Shown: piece by piece, positions 56,300 to 64,000 of the stretch
How the letters are laid out: every line of letters begins with the position of its first letter
Position numbering within the stretch: position 1 is the stretch's first letter
Assembly (NCBI GenBank): GCA_016704305.1
Contig: JADJAL010000026.1
Location: 1-64,000 of the forward strand
Direction: 5' to 3'
DNA: 64,000 bases
DNA from: Haliea sp.
GTDB lineage: Bacteria; Pseudomonadota; Gammaproteobacteria; Pseudomonadales; Halieaceae
The notes under the pieces: model-generated
The model's input: the letters and a program-made list of their open reading frames with translations, nothing else
Database searches by the model: none
What the model was told of the DNA's origin: nothing
Position numbers and translations under genes: made by a program

Positions 56300-57792
56300 T
56301 GGCCGGCGCGGTCCAGCAAGTAGCGCGTGAGCAGCGCCACCGGTCGGCCCGTGGCGCCCTTGGGTGTCGCATCCCAGGCGGAGCCAGCAATATCGAGGTG
56401 TGCCCAACAGTAGTCTTCAGTAAACCGGGACAGGAAGCAGGCAGCCGTGATGCTGCCGCCGCCAGGACCGCCGATATTGGCGATGTCGGCGAAATTGCTT
56501 TTCAGTTGCTCCTGGTAGTCGTGCCACAGCGGCATGCGCCAGGCGCGGTCATGGGTCTGTGTCCCCGCCGTGAGCAGTTGCTCCGCCAGCGTGTCGTCGT
56601 TGGCGAAAAGGCCGGATGCGTGTGAGCCCAGCGCGACAACGCAGGCGCCGGTCAACGTCGCAATATCGATGACCGTCGCGGGCTTGAAACGTGCCGCGTA
56701 GGTGAGGGCATCGCACAACACCAACCTGCCTTCGGCGTCGGTGTTGAGCACCTCAATGGTTTTGCCAGACATACTGGTGACGACATCGCCAGGTTTGGTC
56801 GCGCTGCCACTTGGCATATTTTCCGCGGCGGCGACGATGCCGACCACGTTGATGGACAATCCAAGCTCCATCACCGCGCGCAGTGTGCCAAAGACACTGG
56901 CAGCGCCGCCCATGTCAAATTTCATCTCATCCATTTTGGCGCCGGGCTTCAGCGAGATGCCGCCGCTGTCAAAGGTAATGCCCTTGCCCACCAGCACATA
57001 GGGCTTGGCCGCAGCCTTGCCGCCTTTATAGTGCATCACGATAAGCTTGGCGGGCTGTTCGCTGCCGGCGGACACCGATAGCAATGCGCCCATCCCCAGT
57101 TCGCGCATTTTTTTCTCTTCCAGCACGGTCACATTCAGCTTGTCGTTAGTGCGGGCCAGCTTGCGTGCATGGCGTGACAAATACGCAGGTGTGCAGATGT
57201 TGCCCGGCAGGTTGGCGAGATTGCGCGCTTCATTGACGCCGATGCCGATTGCCCGCCCCTCGCGCAGCGCGTCGCCGGCCTTGCGCGCCCGCAGCGCGCC
57301 GCTGGTATTGACGACCAGGCGGTTCAGCTTCCAGGGCTCTTTGGGTTTGGTCAGGGTTTTGGAATAGCGGTAGGACGCCGCGACGAGGTGCCTGGCCAGG
57401 TAGGCCAGCATCCACGCGGCCTCGGTCTCATCCAGTTCCAGTGCCGCCAGATGCAATGTCGCTTCCGTGGCCTGTTTGGATTCGAGTGCACGGTACAAAT
57501 GCTGGCTGAGTTTTCGCACGGCGGCGCGGTCAAATTTTTTCGCTTCGCCGCAGCCCAGTAACAGGATGCGTTTGCTGACGCCCACACCCGGCAGCATGAG
57601 GATCTCGCCCGCTTTGGCAGTGAAGTCGCCCAGGGCCAGCGCAGCGCTGATGGCGCCGGACGAGAACCGATCCAGCTCCAGCGCGGTGCCTGACAATGCC
57701 CCGCCGTGGAACAATGGCAGGATCGCGCACTGTGTGGCGGTGGATGTGACATCGACAATATCGCGTGCGATGAATGTCAAATGGGTTGTCAT
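56296..57792 (-). CDS. pepA: Cytosol (leucyl) aminopeptidase PepA
   Basis: 498 residues from ATG 57792. The M17 domain has VGKGITFDSGGISLKPGAKMDEMKFDMGGA near residue 265 with the metal ligands, and the signature NTDAEGRLVLCDAL near residue 345. It removes N-terminal amino acids with two bound metals, and in E. coli also binds DNA. The open frame extends 93 bp upstream, but the conserved start and the cat at 57790 favour this ATG. The frame is intact. Confidence 0.94.
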   Translation of the reverse strand: MTTHLTFIARDIVDVTSTATQCAILPLFHGGALSGTALELDRFSSGAISAALALGDFTAKAGEILMLPGVGVSKRILLLGCGEAKKFDRAAVRKLSQHLYRALESKQATEATLHLAALELDETEAAWMLAYLARHLVAASYRYSKTLTKPKEPWKLNRLVVNTSGALRARKAGDALREGRAIGIGVNEARNLANLPGNICTPAYLSRHARKLARTNDKLNVTVLEEKKMRELGMGALLSVSAGSEQPAKLIVMHYKGGKAAAKPYVLVGKGITFDSGGISLKPGAKMDEMKFDMGGAASVFGTLRAVMELGLSINVVGIVAAAENMPSGSATKPGDVVTSMSGKTIEVLNTDAEGRLVLCDALTYAARFKPATVIDIATLTGACVVALGSHASGLFANDDTLAEQLLTAGTQTHDRAWRMPLWHDYQEQLKSNFADIANIGGPGGGSITAACFLSRFTEDYCWAHLDIAGSAWDATPKGATGRPVALLTRYLLDRAGQ

Positions 57793-57839
57793 CACGCTTT
57801 CATGTCGGCCATGCAAACTCCTCAGCGGGGTAAAAGGCG

Positions 57840-58376
57840 CTAGTGTAAGTCGAGCGGTGTGCAAACTGAACTGAAAAATCCACATGCGCGCGAATAGCGC
57901 GCATTCAGAGTGCCATCAGTGGTCGCTTTTCCGGACGCTTTGGGCAACAGGATTAATTCAGTGCGCGAGAGATAGTCATGCCAGTAACGCTTGTTGCGAT
58001 CCACCAGGCACCAGAGATAGCCGATGCCCAGGCAGGCGGCAGACAGCACCGCACCGCAGCAGCGCAACAGTGTTTTGCCAAATGAGGGCGGGCCGCCGCT
58101 AAAATCCACCAGCTTTATGCGCCATGCCTGCATGCCCAGCGTCTGCCCGTTTTTTAACCAGAACAGGCAGAAAAATCCGACAACACTCAATGCCGTGAGA
58201 AGCTGGACCAGATGGGCATTCAACACCTGCTGCTCACCTGCTGTGACGCGCACGACCACCATCAGCGCGATCGCATTCACCACGGCTATCAATGCCACCA
58301 CAAGGAAAGTGTCATACACCATAGCGGCGAGGCGTCGCAGCAGGGACGGGGAGTTTTTTGCGGAGATTTCGGTCAT
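57840..58376 (-). CDS. RDD-family membrane protein
   Basis: 178 residues with three hydrophobic segments. The RDD signature is modified: LLRRLAAMVYDTFLVVALIA near residue 12 holds the Arg and Asp, and TLGMQAWRIKLVD is the conserved middle part. RDD proteins are small transporters or ion-exchange proteins of uncertain role. It lies 48 bp upstream of pepA on the same strand, where lptF/lptG often stand in related genomes. Confidence 0.85.
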   Translation of the reverse strand: MTEISAKNSPSLLRRLAAMVYDTFLVVALIAVVNAIALMVVVRVTAGEQQVLNAHLVQLLTALSVVGFFCLFWLKNGQTLGMQAWRIKLVDFSGGPPSFGKTLLRCCGAVLSAACLGIGYLWCLVDRNKRYWHDYLSRTELILLPKASGKATTDGTLNARYSRACGFFSSVCTPLDLH

Positions 58377-58480
58377 GCGGGGGAGTCTAACATCTTCGCC
58401 GGGCAGTATTAACGAAAAGTAAATTGAGGGCCATTTCCGACGCGTGCTACATTGGCTGGCGATGTGCGGGGTCTCAGGCT

Positions 58481-59170
58481 ATGAACGTGCTACTGGTGGA
58501 AGATGACAAACAAGTTGGCGATTTTATCGTCAGCGAGTTGCTTGCGACCGGCCATACCTGCACACACGCACAGGATGGCGAAGCGGGTTTTTTGGCGGCC
58601 AGCAACAGCATGTTTGACGTCATGGTGATCGATCGCATGATGCCGCGCATGGACGGATTGACGCTGATCAACACGCTGCGCGCATCGGGCGACAATACAC
58701 CCGTGCTGGTGCTTAGCGCACTGGGTGATGTAACTGACCGGGTCCAGGGCCTGCAGTGTGGCGCGGATGACTACCTGGTAAAGCCGTTTGCAATGACGGA
58801 ACTGCTGGCGCGGCTGGAAGTGCTGCATCGTCGCGCCGCCGCGCCCGGGTCCGAGGCGCAAACAAAACTGGTAGTGGAGGACCTGTCGATGGACCTGCTG
58901 CGCCAGCATGTGCAGCGCGGAGAGACCGTCATCAGCCTGCAACCCCGCGAGTATAAATTGCTGGAGTACCTGATGCGCCACGCCGGTCAGGTCGTCACCC
59001 GTGCCATGCTGCTCGAGCATGTATGGGGCTATCACTTCGATCCCCAGACCAATGTGATCGACGTGCATGTCTCACGACTGCGGCAAAAAATAGATAAAGG
59101 CTTCGAGCATCCGCTGCTTGCCACTGTGCGGGGCGCCGGCTACTGCCTGGGTGCCGAGTCAGGCGACTGA
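58481..59170 (+). CDS. OmpR-type response regulator
   Basis: 229 residues. The receiver has LLVEDDKQVG, the phospho-acceptor Asp in MVIDRMMPRMDGL near residue 51, and Lys in LVKPFAMTEL. The winged-helix output domain has LQPREYKLLEYLMRHAGQVVTRAMLLEHVWGYHFDPQTN in outline and DVHVSRLRQKID. ATG 58481 is chosen because it begins the receiver. Its stop is 10 bp before the kinase start, so it pairs with that kinase. Confidence 0.93.
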   Translation: MNVLLVEDDKQVGDFIVSELLATGHTCTHAQDGEAGFLAASNSMFDVMVIDRMMPRMDGLTLINTLRASGDNTPVLVLSALGDVTDRVQGLQCGADDYLVKPFAMTELLARLEVLHRRAAAPGSEAQTKLVVEDLSMDLLRQHVQRGETVISLQPREYKLLEYLMRHAGQVVTRAMLLEHVWGYHFDPQTNVIDVHVSRLRQKIDKGFEHPLLATVRGAGYCLGAESGD

Positions 59171-59180
59171 GCGCAATACT

Positions 59181-60552
59181 GTGCACGTACGCGACGTCGT
59201 CAACAGCCTGACATTCCGTTACATCGTTAAATACGTCACCGTGCTGAGTGCGGCGGTGTTCCTGTTGCTGGGCGCTTTCTACCTGTATTTCAGTTATACC
59301 TCGTTCAAGGAACTCGGCCAAAATGTGGTCGAGGAACTGGATACCTTGCAGGTGGTGTATCGGGGGCAGGGATTGTCCGGCGTCGAACAGTACATCGCGG
59401 ATCAAATGGCATTGCCCTCCGTGAACCGCTTTTACTACCTTGTCACTGATCAGTCCGGTGCCAAAGTGGCAGGTAACCTGCCCGCTGCGCCGCGTTACCA
59501 GGAGTTCGAGGACGGCTGGCTCGGGTTTGAGATGGACCTGCAGGATTGGGGCGAGTCCATCGATGTGGATTTTCGTGGCGCGCCCGATTGCACTGGGAGA
59601 TGGCTACCGGGCGATGGTGGCGAGCGATTACGCGGATATCGTGGAGCGGGCCGAGCTGGTGTTCCACACGCTGTTCCGGGCCATGCTCGTAACGCTGTTG
59701 CTGGGGATCATCGGCGGCTTCCTCAGCGCGGCGCGCGCCTTCAACCAGGTGGAAATGCTTAACAGCGAGATCTCGCGCATCGTGCGCGGCGGACCGGGGC
59801 AGCGCCTCAACGTGGAGGGCGTGTCCGGGTATTTCCGCGCGCTTGCGACCGTGATGAACCAGATGCTGGAGCAGATGGAAGGTCTGATGCAGGGCGTGCG
59901 CCGCGTGTCGGACAATATCGCGCACGACCTGCGCACACCGCTGACGCGCATGCGCAATGAACTGAGCCAGTTGCGTGACGGACGTTCACCGGTCGAGGGT
60001 GGACAGCTGGCGCAACTGATTGACGAATGTGACAGCTTGCTGGCGTCTTTTAATGCCGTGTTGCGTATTTCGGCGCTGGAGGCGGGCAATCGCCTGGCCG
60101 GCGACAGTGAAGTCGAACTGAGCGCGTTGTTGCGTGACGTGGTGGAACTGTATGAGCCGTTGGCGCATGAGCGTGACATCGTGCTGACCCTGGACGCTTC
60201 GCTGCCCGAGGTGTGCAAGGGCGAGGCCGATTTGCTGTTCCAGATGTTTGCCAATGTGCTGGACAACGCGATCAAGTACACCCCCGACAAGGGTCAAATT
60301 ACCGTGCATCTGCAGTCCGGACCGGGCGGCGTCGGACACAGCGTGGTCATCGCCGACTCCGGCCCCGGCATTCCGCTCGTGGAGCGCAAAAATGTGTTCC
60401 GGCGCTTTTATCGTGTGGAATCCAGTCGCACGGAACAGCCCGGGCACGGACTGGGCTTGAGCCTGGTGCAGGCAATCGCCCAATACCACCACGGCGTGGT
60501 GGAGTTGCGCGGCAACAGTCCCGGATTGCAGGTGAGGATAAAGCTCCCCTAG
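59181..60552 (+). CDS. Sensor histidine kinase, frameshifted in this sequence
   Basis: About 457 residues when joined. Two membrane helices (about 16-36 and 170-190) flank a periplasmic sensor with FYYLVTDQSG. HAMP follows, then the phospho-acceptor His in NIAHDLRTPLTRMRNEL and ATPase boxes VLDNAIKYTP (N), IADSGPGIP (G1) and GHGLGLSLVQAI (G2). The reading frame changes near 59576-59590 in a GC-rich ggcgcgcccg run within the periplasmic domain. A GTG at 59181 is the probable start. It is the partner of the response regulator just upstream. Confidence 0.88.
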
Positions 60553-60591
60553 ACGCAGTGGTTCAGGTGCCCGGCGATTACCAACGTACCG

Positions 60592-61499
60592 TTATTCCTC
60601 CAGCCTGATATGGTCAGTATCAGGCGTGGCAACTGGCAATGGTCTGCGGCGCTGTTCCTCCAGTGGTATATCCCCGGGCGGCAATGCCGCGAGGTGGGAA
60701 ACGTCCAGCGGCAGGGCCTCGGCAGCAGGCGGCGCGCAGTCGCTGAAGTCGGTGCCGGCCGCAGACAGCGCCAGGCCATCCAGGTTGGGGGAGAGCGGCG
60801 TGGCTGCCGAAGGGAGGGTGGGTATCGTGTCGCCCACTGCGCCCATGCTGAGATGGCGGGTATCTGGCGCCGCCGGCGGTGGAGGTGGCTCATCTGACAG
60901 CCGCGTTGCCGTGGCATCGATTGCCAGTCCCGATGTGTCCACCACGCGCACAACCGGTGCAGCGCGCTCCTCCTCGCGCAGCACGGCGGTGCCAGGTGGC
61001 GCCAGTACGATACCGCTGTTGTCTGATTCAGTGTGCCTGTGTATGCGCTAGAGCCAGTTTCGTTGCGAACCACCGCAGTGTTACTGCGATGGTCCGCAGC
61101 GGCGCTGTCGGACGCACGCTGCTGGAAACGGGTTTCGTCTGGTGCCGCAGCCAGTGCAGCAATTTTTTCCGCTGCGGTCATCGCCCGGGCGGGCGGGTTG
61201 GTCGGGGAGCTGGATGGTGAATTGGCCGGTGCTGGCGCCGCCGTCGTCGCTGCTGTGGCAGCCGCAGTGGCGGCGGTTTTTATAATAGGAATTGCGCCGG
61301 CGCGCTCCAGCGCCTGCTTGTATTTTTCTGCGGTGGCTGCGTCGCAGTCGCGCTTGATCAATTGGGCTTTGCCGCTGAACAGCTTGTCCAGCGTGGCCTG
61401 GTCCGCGTTGAAGATTTTGGCCAGCTTGTCGCGAACCACTCGCGCATCGAAGCCTGCCATCACCTGGCCGGCGAAATAGACGTTGTAGCGCTCTTCCAT
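60592..61499 (-). CDS. Protein of unknown function with low-complexity linker, frameshifted
   Basis: About 303 residues when the frames are joined. The N-terminal 75 residues look like a folded domain (YNVYFAGQVMAGFDARVVRDKLAKIFNADQATLDKLFSGK in outline), of a kind found at the N-terminus of several gammaproteobacterial membrane proteins. An Ala/Pro/Thr/Ser-rich linker follows and a C-terminal part rich in Pro, Asp and Leu (LSDEPPPPPAAPDTRHL). No clear transmembrane helix is seen. The frame changes between about 61018 and 61060. I cannot name the function. Confidence 0.55.
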
Positions 61500-61698
61500 C
61501 AGGCTATCCCTATCGCATTTCTGGCGCCAGTATAACCGTTGCCAGCGCCTCGGTCTCGTATGCGGCGTTCCACTGCGGGACCTTTCGCGGTGGCGCAGTT
61601 CGCCCGGCTACCTACCAGCCTCACAACGTGCGCAAGCCTGACCGCCGCTGGAGCTTCTGTTACCATGGCGGCCCCGTCCAGCATGACCCGTGTACCGT

Positions 61699-62739
61699 AT
61701 GAGCGACCGTGTCCCCACCCGATTCGTCAGGACCTTGCTGCGCATGGTGGGTGACCGGGGCTATGATTTCAGTGCTGTGTTGAATAATGCGGGCCTTGAT
61801 TTCGATCCCCTCGATGAGACTGATCCCGCCTACCGCGACGAAATCAGTGCGATGCAGTACTCACGGGTTTACCAGAGCGTGCTCAGCCTGCTGCAGGATG
61901 AGACCTTTGGCACGACGGGCAGCGAACTGGTCGCTCCCGGCGCGTTTCGGATGATGTGTTACTGCATTATTTCCTGTCGCAACCTGGGGCAGGCGATCCA
62001 GCGCGCCTCGGAGTTCTACCGCACCTTTTTTGACGAGCGCAGCCAGTTGTACGCTAACTTCAGCGACCAGTTTGCGCGTGTCGGTTATCGCACCAGGCTG
62101 GGAGAGGGGCGCCCTCGCGTGGCAGCCGCCGACGCCTACGGATTGTCATTGTGGCACCGCTTTTTTGGCTGGTTGTGCGGCAGGCCGATCGAGCTGAAGC
62201 GCGTGGACTTCAGCGGCGATACCCCGCAGCGCCTGGAAAAATACGAGGAACTGTTCGGCTGCCCGCTGTATTTTAACCAGGTGAACGACCTGCTGTACTT
62301 CGACAGTGCCTGCCTCGCCTGGCCTGTGGTGCATACCGAGCACTCCCTGCGCGAATTTTTGCGCACCGCGCCTTACCAGTTGCTGATGATGGAGAGTAAC
62401 CCGCAGGGCAAGAACCTCTCGGGCCAGGTAAAAGCGATGATAGGACACGATTTCAGCGAGGGATTCCCCGGTTTTGAAACGATCAGTCGCGCGCTCAATA
62501 TGTCCGCGCCGACGCTGCGGCGCAGGTTGAAGCGCGAGGGCACGACGTTCCAGCAACTGAAAGATGAGGCGCGTTGCGAGGCAGCCAAGCTCTGCCTGGA
62601 TCGGCAGGAACTGTCCATCAATGAGGTGGCGCTGCAAATGGGATTCACCGATCCTAGCGCCTTCCACCGCTCTTTCAAAAAGTGGACACAGCAGACACCG
62701 GGACAGTTTCGCAACAGTCGCCGCGCGCGCAAAAGCTGA
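61699..62739 (+). CDS. AraC-family transcriptional regulator
   Basis: 346 residues. The N-terminal part (about 1-200) is like the arabinose-binding-type domain of OruR/ArgR-like regulators (GLDFDPLDETDPAYRDEISAMQYSRVY). The C-terminal AraC helix-turn-helix pair is clear: LNMSAPTLRRRLKREGTTFQQLKDEAR and INEVALQMGFTDPSAFHRSFKKWTQQTPGQFR. GTG 61690 opens the frame; ATG 61699 is preferred. No neighbouring gene shows an obvious target. Confidence 0.87.
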   Translation: MSDRVPTRFVRTLLRMVGDRGYDFSAVLNNAGLDFDPLDETDPAYRDEISAMQYSRVYQSVLSLLQDETFGTTGSELVAPGAFRMMCYCIISCRNLGQAIQRASEFYRTFFDERSQLYANFSDQFARVGYRTRLGEGRPRVAAADAYGLSLWHRFFGWLCGRPIELKRVDFSGDTPQRLEKYEELFGCPLYFNQVNDLLYFDSACLAWPVVHTEHSLREFLRTAPYQLLMMESNPQGKNLSGQVKAMIGHDFSEGFPGFETISRALNMSAPTLRRRLKREGTTFQQLKDEARCEAAKLCLDRQELSINEVALQMGFTDPSAFHRSFKKWTQQTPGQFRNSRRARKS

Positions 62740-62818
62740 GTGGGCCGCTGTCGCCGTTCCCGCTGCTTCGTTATAATGCTTCCCTCAGTGGTTTTTCCCG
62801 TAATTCGCAGGTGTTTTC

Positions 62819-63142
62819 ATGACAGTGCAACAAGACATCGAACAGCAGCTCCAGGACCGTTTCTCGCCCGTCGTACTCGAAGTGGCCAATGAAAGCCATA
62901 TGCACAGTGTGCCAGCGAACTCGGAAACGCATTTTCGCGTGGTGCTGGTCAGCGCGAATTTCGACGGCCGCACCCGTGTCGCGCGGCACCAGCAGGTGTA
63001 TGTCGCGCTGGCCGACCAGCTGCAGGGTCCAGTGCATGCGCTGGCACTGCACACCTACTCGCCCGACGAGTGGCAACGGCGCGAGCAGCCGGCACCCGCG
63101 TCGCCGCAGTGCCGTGGCGGCAGCAAAGCGCAGCAGCAGTAG
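62819..63142 (+). CDS. bolA: BolA-family protein
   Basis: 107 residues. The class motif VLEVANESHMHSVPANSETHFRVVLVS in outline (residues 19-45) is followed by FDGRTRVARHQQVY and a helix with HALALHTYSPDEW. BolA works with monothiol glutaredoxins in iron-sulfur handling and acts in morphology and stress. The tail after residue 83 is Gln/Pro-rich. It lies 9 bp before trhO. Confidence 0.92.
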   Translation: MTVQQDIEQQLQDRFSPVVLEVANESHMHSVPANSETHFRVVLVSANFDGRTRVARHQQVYVALADQLQGPVHALALHTYSPDEWQRREQPAPASPQCRGGSKAQQQ

Positions 63143-63151
63143 GGTGTTGGC

Positions 63152-64000
63152 ATGAATCCCGTTGTCGTTGCCGCACTGTATAAATTTGTCGGACTGCCCG
63201 ATTACCACGCCCTGCGCGAGCCGCTGCTCGATGCCTGCCTGGCAGCGGGCACGCGTGGCACGCTGTTGCTTGCACCGGAAGGCATCAATGGCACCATAGC
63301 CGGCAGTCGCGAAGCGATCGACGCCGTGCTGGGGTACCTGCGCAGCGACCCGCGCCTCGCGGATCTGGAACACAAGGAATCGCGCGATGAGCGCATGCCC
63401 TTCCATCGCATGAAGGTCAAACTGAAAAAAGAAATCGTCACCATGGGCGTGGCTGGCGTTGATCCGAATGCGCGCGTCGGCACGTATGTCCGTCCGCAGG
63501 ACTGGAATGCCCTGGTCAGCGATCCGGAGGTGCTGCTGATCGATACCCGCAATGATTACGAATGCGATATAGGCACCTTCAAGGGTGCGGTGGACCCGCG
63601 CACCGTCAATTTCAGGGAGTTTCCCGACTACGTGCGTGCCAACCTGGACCCTGGCATACACAAAAAGGTCGCGATGTTCTGCACCGGTGGTATCCGCTGT
63701 GAGAAAGCCTCGGCCTTTATGCTGGGCGAGGGTTTCGAAGAGGTCTACCACCTGCAGGGCGGGATTCTGAAGTACCTGGAAGAAGTACCGCCCGATGAGA
63801 GCATCTGGGAGGGCGAATGTTTTGTGTTCGACAACCGGGTGGCGGTGAATCACCGGTTGGAAAAAGGGCGCTATGATCAGTGCCATGGCTGCCGTCACCC
63901 GATCACTGATGATGACAAGCACTCTGGCAAGTATGAAGTTGGCGTGTGCTGCCCGCATTGTTTTGACACGCTGACGGACGACCAGAAACTGCGCTTCAGG
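63152..64000 (+). CDS. trhO: tRNA uridine(34) hydroxylase TrhO (rhodanese-like), partial
   Basis: 283 residues are present; the gene runs off the window. The N-terminal acylphosphatase-like part has LYKFVGLPDYHALREPLLDAC and LLLAPEGINGTIAG. The rhodanese part has VLLIDTRNDYECDIGTFKGA and the active-site Cys in MFCTGGIRCEKASAFML. A C-terminal CHGC/CCPHC zinc-like segment follows. TrhO makes 5-hydroxyuridine at tRNA position 34 from oxygen. ATG 63152 fits the family start. Confidence 0.93.
   Translation, partial: MNPVVVAALYKFVGLPDYHALREPLLDACLAAGTRGTLLLAPEGINGTIAGSREAIDAVLGYLRSDPRLADLEHKESRDERMPFHRMKVKLKKEIVTMGVAGVDPNARVGTYVRPQDWNALVSDPEVLLIDTRNDYECDIGTFKGAVDPRTVNFREFPDYVRANLDPGIHKKVAMFCTGGIRCEKASAFMLGEGFEEVYHLQGGILKYLEEVPPDESIWEGECFVFDNRVAVNHRLEKGRYDQCHGCRHPITDDDKHSGKYEVGVCCPHCFDTLTDDQKLRFR

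Noticed and set aside
62771..63958. 395-codon minus-strand frame opposite bolA and trhO
   Set aside because: Both plus-strand genes have clear motifs; the antisense frame is a shadow.
1..64000. CRISPR arrays, insertion sequences, prophage or toxin-antitoxin genes
   Set aside because: I looked for regularly spaced repeats, transposase or integrase motifs and small paired genes and saw none.

Overview
This window comes from a Gram-negative gammaproteobacterium. It carries RapA, HrpA, MnmC, SlyD, HolC, MlaA, a TonB-dependent receptor, an RssB/RssC pair next to tal and dusA, and a wax-ester synthase/DGAT. That mix suggests a marine Cellvibrionales-type lineage (Halieaceae or Spongiibacteraceae), but this is inferred from gene content only. 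Most of the window is GC-rich and densely packed. The stretch from about 35.2 to 43.5 kb and the first 0.45 kb look AT-richer by eye.

Layout. 0.5-11.8 kb: metabolic and hydrolytic genes (gabD, a PhoD-type phosphatase, a DUF3604 protein, an NTF2-like protein, a thiolase-like protein, an M16C peptidase). 11.9-16.0 kb: an overlapping minus-strand operon (unknown exported protein, mnmC, glutaminyl cyclase). 16.2-21.0 kb: a small unknown protein, a MaoC hydratase and hrpA. 21.3-23.3 kb: an HvfABC (bufferin-type) RiPP metallophore cluster. 23.3-25.9 kb: mlaA, rssB and rssC. 25.9-32.0 kb, minus strand: a promoter and TPP riboswitch followed by a tightly packed series: TonB-dependent receptor, PnuT-like permease, unknown lipoprotein, dusA, tal, terB. 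32.1-35.2 kb: NTF2-like protein, gltX, slyD. 35.5-43.5 kb: accessory-looking region with a sulfotransferase-YCII fusion, a thioesterase, a DUF4345 protein, tRNA-Ala(GGC) and a glycosyltransferase cluster. 43.6-48.5 kb: rapA, tatD, a LysR regulator, and a divergent promoter/terminator unit that looks like a small RNA gene. 48.6-52.0 kb: WS/DGAT with a basic tail, a methyltransferase, a TetR regulator. 52.0-58.4 kb: two cold-shock-domain proteins, valS, holC, pepA, an RDD protein. 58.5-64.0 kb: an OmpR-type two-component system, an unknown protein, an AraC regulator, bolA, and trhO running off the end.

Quality caution. At least eleven genes, including the essential valS and the conserved tal, are split into two reading frames. 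Most breaks fall at or near short homopolymers or GC-rich runs. A read or consensus error is the likeliest explanation for most of them, so I give each split gene as one CDS and describe the break. dusA is different: besides a one-base shift it seems to lack about 19 bases.

The most interesting items are the HvfABC cluster, whose precursor mixes KCG and SCG motifs; the TPP riboswitch at the head of a gene series that includes an unknown lipoprotein and ends in tal; the sulfotransferase-YCII fusion; the candidate small RNA beside lysR with overlapping operator-like palindromes; and the WS/DGAT with a long cationic C-terminal tail.
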